From Sunxiuqinia sp965230765 (GTDB lineage: Bacteria > Bacteroidota > Bacteroidia > Bacteroidales > Prolixibacteraceae): 64,000 nucleotides of DNA. Shown here one piece after another: positions 27,425 through 35,717 of the stretch; the stretch's first letter is position 1; each line of letters opens with the position of its first letter. The position numbers were made by a program, and so were the translations under genes. A model generated the notes under the pieces. That model had not been told where the DNA came from, did no database searches, and worked only from the letters and a program-made list of their open reading frames with translations. The stretch is from the NCBI GenBank assembly GCA_965230765.1, contig CBDDLR010000001.1:186001-250000 (forward strand), read 5' to 3'.

Positions 27425-27432
27425 TACATTTG
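27425..27432 (+). promoter_or_regulatory. Candidate -7 promoter element at the histidine kinase start
   Basis: TACATTTG matches TAnnTTTG but ends only 3 nt before the ATG at 27436. If used, transcription would start at or inside the start codon (leaderless), otherwise the match is fortuitous. Confidence 0.3.
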
Positions 27433-27435
27433 CAA

Positions 27436-29244
27436 ATGAACTATGCAATTGGATCATATTTAATAGGACCATTATCCCTGCTATTGTTTATCACGGGAAT
27501 AGCAGGAATACTTATTTCTTTATACCTTTTACAGTATCGAAAATCACCAGGTGTATTCTACCTTTCCCTTATGCAGTTTTTCACTGCTCTTTGGGCTATT
27601 TTTTATGGCTTTGAATATTCTGCTATTACTATCGATCTCAAATTATTATGGTCAAAGTTTTCTTATTTAGGCATTGCATTTACACCTGTAAGTTTTTTAT
27701 TGTTTGCACTTAGCTTTTCTTCCAAAGAAGATTTGGTTACCAAGCAAATTTGGAGTATTCTCATTGCAATACCTACAATCTTTATTGTGATGGTTTTCAC
27801 GAATGACTACCATCATTTACATTGGCAATCTGCAAGCATCCATCCTGAATACAACACGACAGTTTACCAGTATGGCATTCTCTTTTGGATGTTATTTGTT
27901 TTCACATACACATTATTAATTATCAGTGTTGTAAACATCATGCAACTACTGCTGAGGTTTCCTGAATACTTTCAGTCACAACTTATTATCTTAGTTCTCG
28001 CTTGTTTTTTCCCAATTACCGGGAACATGATGTACCTGATGGATCTGAATCCGGTTTCCGGTTTTGACTGGACCCCAATATTCTTTCTTGTTTCCGGAAT
28101 ATTACTAGCGTACATCAATATTAAATACGGGATTTTTTATTTGGTGCCATTTGCCAGGAACAAGTTGATTGACATTATGCGAGATGGCATTTTGGTTGTG
28201 GATTCCATGGGTCGAATTGCAGATATAAATCCGGCATTTCTGAAGATATCCCAAAAACAAGCTCATCATGTACTGGGCAAAAATGTGTCTGATGTTTTTC
28301 CCAACCTAAAGAGCTTAGTTGACCAAATTGCCAAAAATAAGGAGCTGGAGCAATTAGAATTCTCAACGGAAATAGAGGGCAGCAAACATTCTTTCGACAT
28401 GCGCATTTCACCGCTCTATGATAAACGTTTGTTTTATTCCGGTCGTTTAATTGTTCTTAGAGATGTTACAGAACGAACGGTGAGTGAAAAAAAGACAAAA
28501 GTCACCAACGACCTTCTGAAGGATGAAATTAGTGAAAAAGAAAAGCTGATTTCAGACTTGGATGCCTTTGCCCATACCGTTGCTCACGACTTGAAAAACA
28601 TGCTTGGAGCAATTGTCACCTGCTCGGATATGATGGAAATGGAAATCGACCGGAAGAACGAAGACGGCATGCGTGAAGTAAATGAACTGATACAGCTATC
28701 GGCGAATAAAACCCTTCATGTTACAAAAGAACTTTTAACGCTTGCCAGTGTAAGACAACAGGATGTTGCAAGCACTGAAATTGATATGCTTCAGGTTGTA
28801 ACAGATAGTTTGGACCGGATCAAAGACATGGTTGAATCGAACAGCGTAACGATTAAAGTACCGGAAAAATGGCCAACAGCTTTAGGTTATCATCCATGGA
28901 TTGAAGAAGTATGGGTGAATTACTTGAGTAACGCCATTAAATACGGTGGCACCCCTCCGGTTATTGAAATGGGTGCAGACCAACTTCCGTTACAACAAAA
29001 AGTACGTTTTTGGATTAAGGATAACGGAAAAGGACTGAGCCAGAATGAGCAGGAGCAACTATTCCAAAAATTCTCAAGGCTTGACCCTACCCGTGCTGAA
29101 GGGCATGGACTTGGGCTTTCCATTGTAAAACGGATTGTCGAAAAACTAGAAGGTGATGTTGGGGTAATGAGCAGCGGCAAGGATGGCGATGGTTCAATGT
29201 TCTATTTTACACTTCCAACCAAAACTGCCGTTTGGGAAGATTGA
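27436..29244 (+). CDS. Sensor histidine kinase with 7TM receptor-like N-terminus and PAS domain
   Basis: 602 residues. Residues 1-240 carry seven hydrophobic helices (for example IGPLSLLLFITGIAGILISL and YGILFWMLFVFTYTLLIISV), matching the histidine-kinase N-terminal 7TM domain. A PAS domain follows (about 250-360, DGILVVDSMGRIADINPAFL), then a short coiled coil. The dimerisation domain has phospho-acceptor His384 in HTVAHDLKNML, and the ATPase domain has NYLSNAIKYGG, DNGKGLS and GHGLGLSIVKRI. Start is ATG 27436. No response regulator is next to it, so it is an orphan kinase. It faces the AlkC-like gene 59 nt downstream in the same direction. Confidence 0.92.
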   Translation: MNYAIGSYLIGPLSLLLFITGIAGILISLYLLQYRKSPGVFYLSLMQFFTALWAIFYGFEYSAITIDLKLLWSKFSYLGIAFTPVSFLLFALSFSSKEDLVTKQIWSILIAIPTIFIVMVFTNDYHHLHWQSASIHPEYNTTVYQYGILFWMLFVFTYTLLIISVVNIMQLLLRFPEYFQSQLIILVLACFFPITGNMMYLMDLNPVSGFDWTPIFFLVSGILLAYINIKYGIFYLVPFARNKLIDIMRDGILVVDSMGRIADINPAFLKISQKQAHHVLGKNVSDVFPNLKSLVDQIAKNKELEQLEFSTEIEGSKHSFDMRISPLYDKRLFYSGRLIVLRDVTERTVSEKKTKVTNDLLKDEISEKEKLISDLDAFAHTVAHDLKNMLGAIVTCSDMMEMEIDRKNEDGMREVNELIQLSANKTLHVTKELLTLASVRQQDVASTEIDMLQVVTDSLDRIKDMVESNSVTIKVPEKWPTALGYHPWIEEVWVNYLSNAIKYGGTPPVIEMGADQLPLQQKVRFWIKDNGKGLSQNEQEQLFQKFSRLDPTRAEGHGLGLSIVKRIVEKLEGDVGVMSSGKDGDGSMFYFTLPTKTAVWED

Positions 29245-29303
29245 CACGAACTACACAAAAATCTCCTTCCTTTTAAGTATCTTCAGCCTAAAATCATTCC
29301 CAT

Positions 29304-30386
29304 ATGGAAAACCTGAAAGACACACTTTACAAAGTTGAACTCATTGAAAACCTATCAAATGAAATTCATTCTGTCTTTTCAGAATTTGAAAAAGATAGGT
29401 TTGTCGCCGCAATCTTATCTTCCGAATGGAACGCTCTGGAGTTAAAACAACGTATGAGGCACATCACGCAAAGACTGCGCGATTTTTTACCCGAAAGTTA
29501 TTCGCATTCGATTGATATTTTAATGCTGGTTAGTCCTAAAATCAATGGGTTCATAGTATTATCGTTTTCCGATTTTATAGAGATTTATGGTAACGACAAT
29601 TGGGATTTATCGATGAAAGCGCTTGCCCATTTCACAAAAAGTTGTTCCTCTGAGTTTGCCATTAGACCGTTTCTTGACACTGCCCCAGAGAAAGGGATGA
29701 AACAAATGTTGAAATGGTCAAAGGATGAAAATGAACATGTTCGTCGATTGTCAAGCGAAGGCTGCAGGCCAAAACTACCTTGGGGAATGGCCTTGAAAAA
29801 ATTCATTGCTGATCCGGCGCTTATTCTTCCAATTCTTGAAAACCTAAAAGATGACCCTTCGGAATATGTACGGAAAAGCGTTGCCAATAACCTGAATGAT
29901 ATTTCAAAAGACCATCCGGAAACAGTGCTTGAAATTTGCGAACGCTGGCAGGGAAAATCGAAAAACACGGATTGGATCATTAAACATGCTTGCCGAACCA
30001 TGTTAAAAAAAGGGAATAAACGAGCCATGGTACTTTTTGGCTTTGGCGATCCCAAAAATGTTTCTGTTTCTGGTTTTTACGCTGAAAAGTCTTCTTTAAA
30101 AATTGGAGAACAGACCCCACTTGCATTTAATCTTACTATTGATGAAAAAGAAAAGAAAAAATTGCGACTGGAATACATCGTTCATTTTGTAAAAGCAAAT
30201 GGAAAAACATCTCCAAAGGTTTTTCAAATTAGCGAAAAAGAATACGAGTCAGGCTCCCATAAAATCAAATTTAAACACGATTTTCAAGAAAGAACAACAC
30301 GTAAACATTATCCTGGCATGCATCGATTTGAAATTGTTGTGAATGGTGACGTTAAATCCGAATCAAACATTGAATTATTGAAATAA
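29304..30386 (+). CDS. AlkC-like DNA alkylation repair protein with C-terminal Ig-like domain
   Basis: 360 residues. The first 255 are HEAT-like helical repeats of the AlkC/AlkD glycosylase superfamily, with RRLSSEGCRPKLPWGMAL, YVRKSVANNLNDISKDHPE and WIIKHACRTMLKKGNKRA as the characteristic repeats. Members excise alkylated purines such as 3-methyladenine without base flipping. The last 100 residues (from VSVSGFYAEKSSLKIGEQTP to HRFEIVVNGDV) look like an immunoglobulin-like beta domain, known from part of the AlkC group. The next gene starts 1 nt after its stop, so the two form one transcript. Confidence 0.87.
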   Translation: MENLKDTLYKVELIENLSNEIHSVFSEFEKDRFVAAILSSEWNALELKQRMRHITQRLRDFLPESYSHSIDILMLVSPKINGFIVLSFSDFIEIYGNDNWDLSMKALAHFTKSCSSEFAIRPFLDTAPEKGMKQMLKWSKDENEHVRRLSSEGCRPKLPWGMALKKFIADPALILPILENLKDDPSEYVRKSVANNLNDISKDHPETVLEICERWQGKSKNTDWIIKHACRTMLKKGNKRAMVLFGFGDPKNVSVSGFYAEKSSLKIGEQTPLAFNLTIDEKEKKKLRLEYIVHFVKANGKTSPKVFQISEKEYESGSHKIKFKHDFQERTTRKHYPGMHRFEIVVNGDVKSESNIELLK

Positions 30387-30387
30387 G

Positions 30388-30675
30388 ATGAAAATAATTG
30401 CACTAGAAAGAGAAAATCCTGAAGCAAAAGCAGAGGACTTTACACAACTTGCCGAATCAGAAGCCAGAAAAGCCTGGGAACTTCAACAGGATGGTTTTAT
30501 TCGTGAAATCTATTTTCGTGATGATGTAAACAGTGCCGTACTTGTTTTCGAAGCTAACAATGTGGAAGAGGCAAGAATTAAACTAGCAATGTTGCCTCTG
30601 GTAAAAAACAACTTAATCGAATTCGAGCTAATCCCACTGAAGGCTTATCCCGGGTTCGAAAGGCTTTTTAAATAA
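30388..30675 (+). CDS. YCII/muconolactone-isomerase-like small protein
   Basis: 95 residues forming one ferredoxin-like alpha+beta unit: beta-strand MKIIALERENP, helix AEDFTQLAESEARKAWELQQ, strands IREIYFRD and SAVLVFEA, helix NVEEARIKLAMLPL, strand IEFELIPLKAY. This matches the dimeric YCII or muconolactone delta-isomerase fold. No catalytic assignment is safe, because family members include isomerases, dehydrochlorinases and unknowns. It lies 1 nt behind the AlkC-like gene, which may point to detoxification or damage response. It converges with the DEAD-box helicase gene with no space left between the stop codons. Confidence 0.7.
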   Translation: MKIIALERENPEAKAEDFTQLAESEARKAWELQQDGFIREIYFRDDVNSAVLVFEANNVEEARIKLAMLPLVKNNLIEFELIPLKAYPGFERLFK

Positions 30676-31995
30676 CTATCGCCTTTTTCTTGGCTTCCGA
30701 TGTTTCTTTTGTTTTCCAACAGGACGCTGTGGCGTACTTGTTTTTTTGGGGGGTTTTCTCTTTTTCTCATGAAATGCACCTTTAAAGTCTGGGTTCTCCA
30801 GTTTCTTCTGCCTGTCAATTTCCCTGTCTTGCCGTTGCTTCTCATCTTTGCTGGTTCCAGCAACATCCACTTCTTCCGGAATAAACTGCTCGGAGATTTC
30901 CATGCGAATAACTTCCTCAATTTTTTTCAGATGATATTCTTCAGAAGGATCAATTAATGAAATAGCTACGCCGTGGTTATTCGCCCGGGCTGTCCGTCCA
31001 ATGCGGTGTACGTAATCATCGTATCGTTGTGGCAGATCAAAATTAAACACATGGCTCACCTTGCTCACATCAATTCCACGTGCCGAAACATCAGTAGTGA
31101 TCAAAATCCGCACGTCACCATCTTTAAAAGCCTGAATCGCATTCAAGCGGGTATTTTGTCCTTTATTCGAATGCAGGATACGCTTCTCCCCTTCAGTTTT
31201 TCGCTTGATAATTTTAAAAACTGACTCCGCATTTTCTTTGGTCCGGGCAAAAATGATCACACGGCTAAAGGTCTCTTCATCTTCCAGCAGGTGTCTTATC
31301 AGATTTAACTTGGTTCGAAAATTAGGCACTTTGTAAAAAGATTGCTCTACCAACTCAGCCGGAGTTGCAGATGGCGCAATTTCAACACGTTCGGGAAAAT
31401 CCAAAAACTCATGGCTCATTTCCTCCACCTTCTCATTAAAAGTGGCCGAAAAAAGTAGGTTTTGTCTTTTTACCGGAATGATCTCCAACAGTCTTCTTAT
31501 CTGTGGCATAAAACCCATATCAAGCATCCGATCGGCCTCATCAATTACCAAAGTTTTTATCTTTTTCAACGACAAAACCCCGGCATTGTACAAATCGAAC
31601 AAGCGACCAGGAGTGGCAACCAAAATATCAATTCCTGGTTCAAGCAACTCGGCATGTTTTGTCCAGCCAATGCCCCCAAAAACAGCAGCATGGCGAATGT
31701 TGCTGAACTGGGTCAATTCTTCAATATCTGCACCAACTTGTATGGATAGCTCTCGCGTAGGAACGATCACCAATGCACGCGGATCTTCTCCCTCAGCCTT
31801 CACCAGTTTCATAAAAATAGGCAACAGGTAAGCTGCGGTTTTTCCCGTTCCGGTTTGGGCAATGCCTAACACATCAACTCCTGAACGGACAATCGGGATG
31901 ACCTTCTCCTGTATAGGGGTTGGTTGCTCAAAGCCCAAATCATCCAGGGCTTTCAATATCGATTTGTTGACTTTTAATTCTTCAAAACTAACCAT
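30676..31995 (-). CDS. DEAD-box ATP-dependent RNA helicase (RhlE-like)
   Basis: 439 residues. The start at 31995 (MVSFEELKVNKSIL) is preferred over 32016, since a TAnnTTTG element lies between them. The motifs are in order: Q motif FEQPTPIQEKVIP, motif I AQTGTGKT, PTRELSIQ, VATPGRL, motif II VIDEADRMLDMGF, motif III LFSATF, RVIIFARTK, TTDVSARGIDV and HRIGRTARAN. The final 50 residues are a basic, Lys/Pro-rich tail (KKRKPPKKTSTPQRP to the terminal RKRR), typical of RhlE-type helicases that act on ribosome assembly or RNA decay. It is monocistronic. Confidence 0.93.
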   Translation of the reverse strand: MVSFEELKVNKSILKALDDLGFEQPTPIQEKVIPIVRSGVDVLGIAQTGTGKTAAYLLPIFMKLVKAEGEDPRALVIVPTRELSIQVGADIEELTQFSNIRHAAVFGGIGWTKHAELLEPGIDILVATPGRLFDLYNAGVLSLKKIKTLVIDEADRMLDMGFMPQIRRLLEIIPVKRQNLLFSATFNEKVEEMSHEFLDFPERVEIAPSATPAELVEQSFYKVPNFRTKLNLIRHLLEDEETFSRVIIFARTKENAESVFKIIKRKTEGEKRILHSNKGQNTRLNAIQAFKDGDVRILITTDVSARGIDVSKVSHVFNFDLPQRYDDYVHRIGRTARANNHGVAISLIDPSEEYHLKKIEEVIRMEISEQFIPEEVDVAGTSKDEKQRQDREIDRQKKLENPDFKGAFHEKKRKPPKKTSTPQRPVGKQKKHRKPRKRR

Positions 31996-32001
31996 AGCCC
32001 G

Positions 32002-32009
32002 CAAAGATA
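32002..32009 (-). promoter_or_regulatory. Candidate -7 promoter element for the DEAD-box helicase
   Basis: Minus-strand TATCTTTG matches TAnnTTTG and ends 6 nt before the ATG at 31995. This implies an extremely short or absent 5' leader. Confidence 0.45.
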
Positions 32010-32055
32010 CGTTCAAAAGTTGGAAGATGGAAGTTAGGAGTTGGAGAGTTACAGT

Positions 32056-32898
32056 TTAAACAATTCTGAGCTTTCTGATCAACTCTTTTGCATCAAGGTT
32101 TATTTTAGAAAAAGCAAACCACTTTTTTCCCAAATCTTTCAAAGATGCTCCAATGTGATAAACTATTTCCTCATCAATGATCAAAAATCTATCATGGGAT
32201 TTACGAAATACTTTTATTTCAATCTCAGGATATTGCTGATTGTGTTTAATCAAATCAACCTTTAATTCTTTCGTTAGTTTTGATGTATATATGCAAATTG
32301 CAACATTTTCATCACTTTTGTCAAGCATGGAAAGTACTGTTTCATCAATATAATTATCAATCAAAACAATACTCCTTTTAGCCGACCGAATAAGCTCCGA
32401 AATAAAGACATAGGCATCATATATTTGGCCATCGTAAAATATCCCCTCATTGGGTGGAAGACTAGTTTTCACCTGCAAATCAAATTGATCAATCTTTTCA
32501 TTAATCCTTTGCACCTCATTTTCTAACCTATCAATTCTGGGAGTAATTGAATATCCTTTTAGTAAGTAATCTTTTAGTATTTTATTAGCCCATCTTCTAA
32601 AATGTACTCCTCTTTCAGATTTCACTCGATATCCGATTGATATAATCACATCCAAGTTAAAATGTTCGACCTGATATATCTTTCCATCAGCAGCAGTTGT
32701 CGCAAATTTTGCGACAACTTGCAAGCCTTTTAGTTCTTCGCGTAAAGAATTTGAAATATGCTTACCAATAGTTTTGATATCCCTATCAAATAATATTGAA
32801 ATTTGATGTCTGTTCAGCCAAACTGTTTCATTCTGAATCCGAACTTCCAGCCTCGCAGATAGTTCATGTGCTTTGTAAACTATTATTTCATCTCTCAT
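32056..32898 (-). CDS. RhuM-family protein fused to a phospholipase-D-like domain
   Basis: 280 residues. The N-terminal about 140 match the virulence RhuM family: VWLNRHQISILFDRDIKTIG looks like a DNA-binding helix-turn-helix, then TAADGKIYQVEHFNLDVIIS and IGYRVKSERGVHFRRWANKI. A short coiled coil follows (RLENEVQRINEKIDQF). The C-terminal domain (about 165-275) has AYVFISELIRSAKRSIVLID and a single HxRx4D motif, HDRFLIID, followed by GASLKDLGKKWFAF. This resembles one half of a PLD-type phosphodiesterase active site, completed on dimerisation in related nucleases. Function is not established; a nucleic-acid-targeting or defence role is possible. It lies 27 nt behind dprA in the same direction. 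Confidence 0.75.
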   Translation of the reverse strand: MRDEIIVYKAHELSARLEVRIQNETVWLNRHQISILFDRDIKTIGKHISNSLREELKGLQVVAKFATTAADGKIYQVEHFNLDVIISIGYRVKSERGVHFRRWANKILKDYLLKGYSITPRIDRLENEVQRINEKIDQFDLQVKTSLPPNEGIFYDGQIYDAYVFISELIRSAKRSIVLIDNYIDETVLSMLDKSDENVAICIYTSKLTKELKVDLIKHNQQYPEIEIKVFRKSHDRFLIIDEEIVYHIGASLKDLGKKWFAFSKINLDAKELIRKLRIV

Positions 32899-32925
32899 AG
32901 TACATTAATCTTGTTCAATAACTTT

Positions 32926-34032
32926 CTAACACAACTTATACATCTTCCCGGGCAAGCTTAAAACCAGCCCTTTAAATTCAAGTTCCAGCAAGAGTGAGGA
33001 TACCTTACTCATGGGCATTTGGATTAACTGGCATACTTGGTCAATATACTGCTCCCCATTTTTTAAAACTTCCACTAGTTTTTCTTCATCGGAAGTGAGT
33101 TCTACAAAAAGTTGTCGTTGTATTTTTCGTGGCTTATCGATTTCGGGTTGCCACGACATAAAATACTCCAGATCATCCAGGTTTTCAATCAGGTTGGCTT
33201 TATTTTCTTTGATCAACTTGTTGCAGCCTTTTGAGTACTGGTCATTTGCCCGCCCTGGAAAAACAAACACATCACGATTGTACGAATCGGCAATATCAGC
33301 AGTAACCAACGAACCACCTTTTTCGGCAGATTCGACAACAATGGTTGCATCGCACAAACCCGCAATGATACGGTTTCGCTTTACAAAATTTTTGCGGTCA
33401 AACTCAGGATCACATAAAAAATCAGAGACCAGTCCTCCATCTTCGAGCATTCTTTCTGCAGTACTCTTGTGCAACTTCGGATAAACCTGATCCAAACCAT
33501 GCCCAAGCACACCAATGGTTGGAACACCAAACTTTAAACAAGCTTTATGAGCAGTAACATCAATCCCGTAAGCCAAACCGCTAACCACACAGTAACCGCT
33601 TCTCTCTGCCATAGCCTCAATTAAATTGCTGCAACATTCTTTCCCATAACTAGTAGCGTTTCTTGTTCCCACAATGGCAACCATTTGGCGTTTGTTCAAA
33701 TTCACATTCCCTCTTGAGAACAATACCAATGGTGCATCTGCACAGCGCTTTAAGCGATAGGGATAATCTTCATCCAGATAAAAATAGGTTTGAATCTGGT
33801 GCTTCTCAATGTTATTGAGTTCTTCTTCAGCCCTGGACAGGACATTTTGATTGGCAATGCTTTTGGCTGTTACTTCTCCAATGCCAGGGATTTTTTTCAG
33901 GCGGAATTCCTTTTCCTTGAAAATGCCTTCAACACTACCAACATAAGAAACCAATGTTTTGGCATTAATGCATCCAATTCCGGGAATTAACGAAAGGGCG
34001 ATTTGATACTGAAGTTGATTCTTCTTTGACAT
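32926..34032 (-). CDS. dprA: DNA-processing protein DprA
   Basis: Binds incoming single-stranded DNA and loads RecA during natural transformation. 368 residues: an N-terminal helix-hairpin-helix region (LIPGIGCINAKTL, KIPGIGEVTAKSI), the Rossmann-like DprA core with VAIVGTRNATSYGKE, VSGLAYGIDVTAHKACL, VLGHGLDQVYP, FVKRNRIIAGL and VVESAEKGGSLVTA, and a C-terminal winged helix (about 310-368, VCQLIQMPMSKVSSLLLELE). Length and motifs are complete. No other competence gene is in the window. The RhuM-PLD gene follows after 27 nt. Confidence 0.95.
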   Translation of the reverse strand: MSKKNQLQYQIALSLIPGIGCINAKTLVSYVGSVEGIFKEKEFRLKKIPGIGEVTAKSIANQNVLSRAEEELNNIEKHQIQTYFYLDEDYPYRLKRCADAPLVLFSRGNVNLNKRQMVAIVGTRNATSYGKECCSNLIEAMAERSGYCVVSGLAYGIDVTAHKACLKFGVPTIGVLGHGLDQVYPKLHKSTAERMLEDGGLVSDFLCDPEFDRKNFVKRNRIIAGLCDATIVVESAEKGGSLVTADIADSYNRDVFVFPGRANDQYSKGCNKLIKENKANLIENLDDLEYFMSWQPEIDKPRKIQRQLFVELTSDEEKLVEVLKNGEQYIDQVCQLIQMPMSKVSSLLLELEFKGLVLSLPGKMYKLC

Positions 34033-34088
34033 TGCCAGGGGTTTCCTGTAAAAATAGGAAATTCCTGACGATTAAAGAAACTACCTAT

Positions 34089-34535
34089 TTATTCTTTCAC
34101 CAAAACCAAATCTTCTTTTATCGCGTTGATTTGTTTTTTACTTAAACCAGACAAGCTAACTTCAGGATATTCTGCAACTCCCTGCTTCGTTTTCACATAA
34201 ATGTACAGGTCAGAAAATAGAAAGTTTTTTTTGACTTCAGCTTTATGCAACTGTGCTTTTTTAAACTCGATTGAATTGTATTCTTTTGAAGTCATAACGG
34301 TAATAATAGGATAATATCGAATGACTACCTGGTCGCCTTCGGATGAGTATTCAACGTAATTCATATTTGTCGCTGGCACAAGAAATATTAACAAAAAAGC
34401 ACTCCCGCCAGTGATCGCTGCGTACAAATCCATTTCTTTTACCAAAAAAAACAAAGCAGAAATAATCAATGCTAAGATGACAATGCTAAACGTTCGTTTT
34501 ATAATCTTCGTTCGTTTCTTGTTTGTGAATTCCAT
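34089..34535 (-). CDS. Hypothetical two-TM membrane protein
   Basis: 148 residues, not recognised. The start at 34535 (MEFTNKKRTK) is supported by the TAnnTTTG element 29 nt upstream; the longer frame to 34589 would begin upstream of that promoter. A basic N-terminus precedes two adjacent TM helices (about 15-37 IVILALIISALFFLV and 41-60 LYAAITGGSAFLLIFLV). A soluble, strand-rich cytoplasmic domain follows (about 62-148), resembling a PH-like module (VVIRYYPIITVMTSKEY, LYIYVKTKQGVAEYPEV), though this is only a pattern impression. It diverges from aroB. Confidence 0.65.
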   Translation of the reverse strand: MEFTNKKRTKIIKRTFSIVILALIISALFFLVKEMDLYAAITGGSAFLLIFLVPATNMNYVEYSSEGDQVVIRYYPIITVMTSKEYNSIEFKKAQLHKAEVKKNFLFSDLYIYVKTKQGVAEYPEVSLSGLSKKQINAIKEDLVLVKE

Positions 34536-34564
34536 GTCGTTTAATGAATCGTAAATAATCCTTG

Positions 34565-34572
34565 CAAACCTA
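34565..34572 (-). promoter_or_regulatory. Candidate -7 promoter element for the two-TM protein gene
   Basis: Minus-strand TAGGTTTG matches TAnnTTTG, 29 nt before the start at 34535. Confidence 0.5.
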
Positions 34573-34603
34573 CTGCGAATTGAAAGCACTTAAAAATTTC
34601 GAT

Positions 34604-34611
34604 TAACTTTG
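34604..34611 (+). promoter_or_regulatory. Candidate -7 promoter element for aroB
   Basis: TAACTTTG matches TAnnTTTG, 20 nt ahead of the aroB ATG. Confidence 0.6.
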
Positions 34612-34631
34612 CGTGCACCAAAACAAACAGA

Positions 34632-35702
34632 ATGGCTGCACCAAAAATACACGCTAATATTATCTTTTCCCAACAGATTGAAACTGAACTTGAGAAAATC
34701 ATTGATCAGTATCCGAAAGGGAAAGTGTTTTTATTAACGGAAGAAATACCTGCAAAAGTATGCCTGCCGCTTATTGATACACTTTTAAAAGGGAAAGGTA
34801 TTCAGCAAATAACCATTGAAGGTGGCGAGCCAAACAAATCGATCCGTTCAGTTGAAAAAGCCTGGCAATACCTATCTGTTCATGGCGCAGACCGCAAATC
34901 ATTGTTGATCAATATTGGAGGCGGTATGCTTACTGATCTTGGTGGCTTTGTAGCTTCAACGTTCAAACGTGGGATGGCTTTCGTGAATGTTCCAACCACA
35001 TTATTGTCACAGGTTGATGCCTCTGTGGGTGGGAAAACCGGAATCAACTTCAATCGGTTAAAAAATGAAATTGGTGTATTTAACGAACCAGATGCTGTGA
35101 TTATCAATACCAATTTTCTAAAGACCATCAATCAGGAAAATTTCTTGTCAGGTTTTGCAGAAATGTTGAAACACGGCCTGATAAAAAGTAAGGAGCACTG
35201 GGATGAGCTAATGGAATATGATCTGGAAAACATTGACTATGAAGCTTTACAGAAAATTATTGCGAACTCAGTTGCCATTAAAGATTGGCATGTACAAAAC
35301 GACCTTACAGAAAAGAATATTCGCAAGGCGTTGAATTTTGGGCACACTGCTGGCCATGCCTTTGAAAGTTTTGCGCTATATAATGAACGTCCAGTTTTGC
35401 ATGGCCATGCGGTTGTTTATGGGATGATTGTTGAATTGTACTTGTCAAATAAAGTTTGTGGATTACCCATTGAAGATTTGAAGTTCATTTCAAAGTGGTT
35501 GCTAAAAACCTATGGCAAATTTGAAATTGATGAGGCAAACTACGAGGCACTGTATGAATTAATGACCCACGATAAAAAAAATGAAGGCAAACGAATAAAC
35601 TTCACCTTGATTCCTGAAATTGGACGAGTTGAAATAAATCAGGACTGCCCTAAAGAATTAATTTTTGAAGCACTGGATTTTTACAGAAATCTTAATGCTT
35701 AA
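34632..35702 (+). CDS. aroB: 3-Dehydroquinate synthase
   Basis: Second step of the shikimate pathway: converts DAHP to 3-dehydroquinate using NAD and a divalent metal. 356 residues. Recognisable segments are EGGEPNKSIRSVEKAW, the glycine-rich NAD site INIGGGMLTDLGGFVASTFK, PTTLLSQVDASVGGKTGIN, ASGFAEMLKHG-like LSGFAEMLKHGLI, and the metal ligands in NFGHTAGHAFES and LHGHAVVYGM. It sits 15 nt ahead of aroA, so two shikimate enzymes form one operon. Confidence 0.96.
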   Translation: MAAPKIHANIIFSQQIETELEKIIDQYPKGKVFLLTEEIPAKVCLPLIDTLLKGKGIQQITIEGGEPNKSIRSVEKAWQYLSVHGADRKSLLINIGGGMLTDLGGFVASTFKRGMAFVNVPTTLLSQVDASVGGKTGINFNRLKNEIGVFNEPDAVIINTNFLKTINQENFLSGFAEMLKHGLIKSKEHWDELMEYDLENIDYEALQKIIANSVAIKDWHVQNDLTEKNIRKALNFGHTAGHAFESFALYNERPVLHGHAVVYGMIVELYLSNKVCGLPIEDLKFISKWLLKTYGKFEIDEANYEALYELMTHDKKNEGKRINFTLIPEIGRVEINQDCPKELIFEALDFYRNLNA

Positions 35703-35717
35703 CTCTTGAATCTCATT

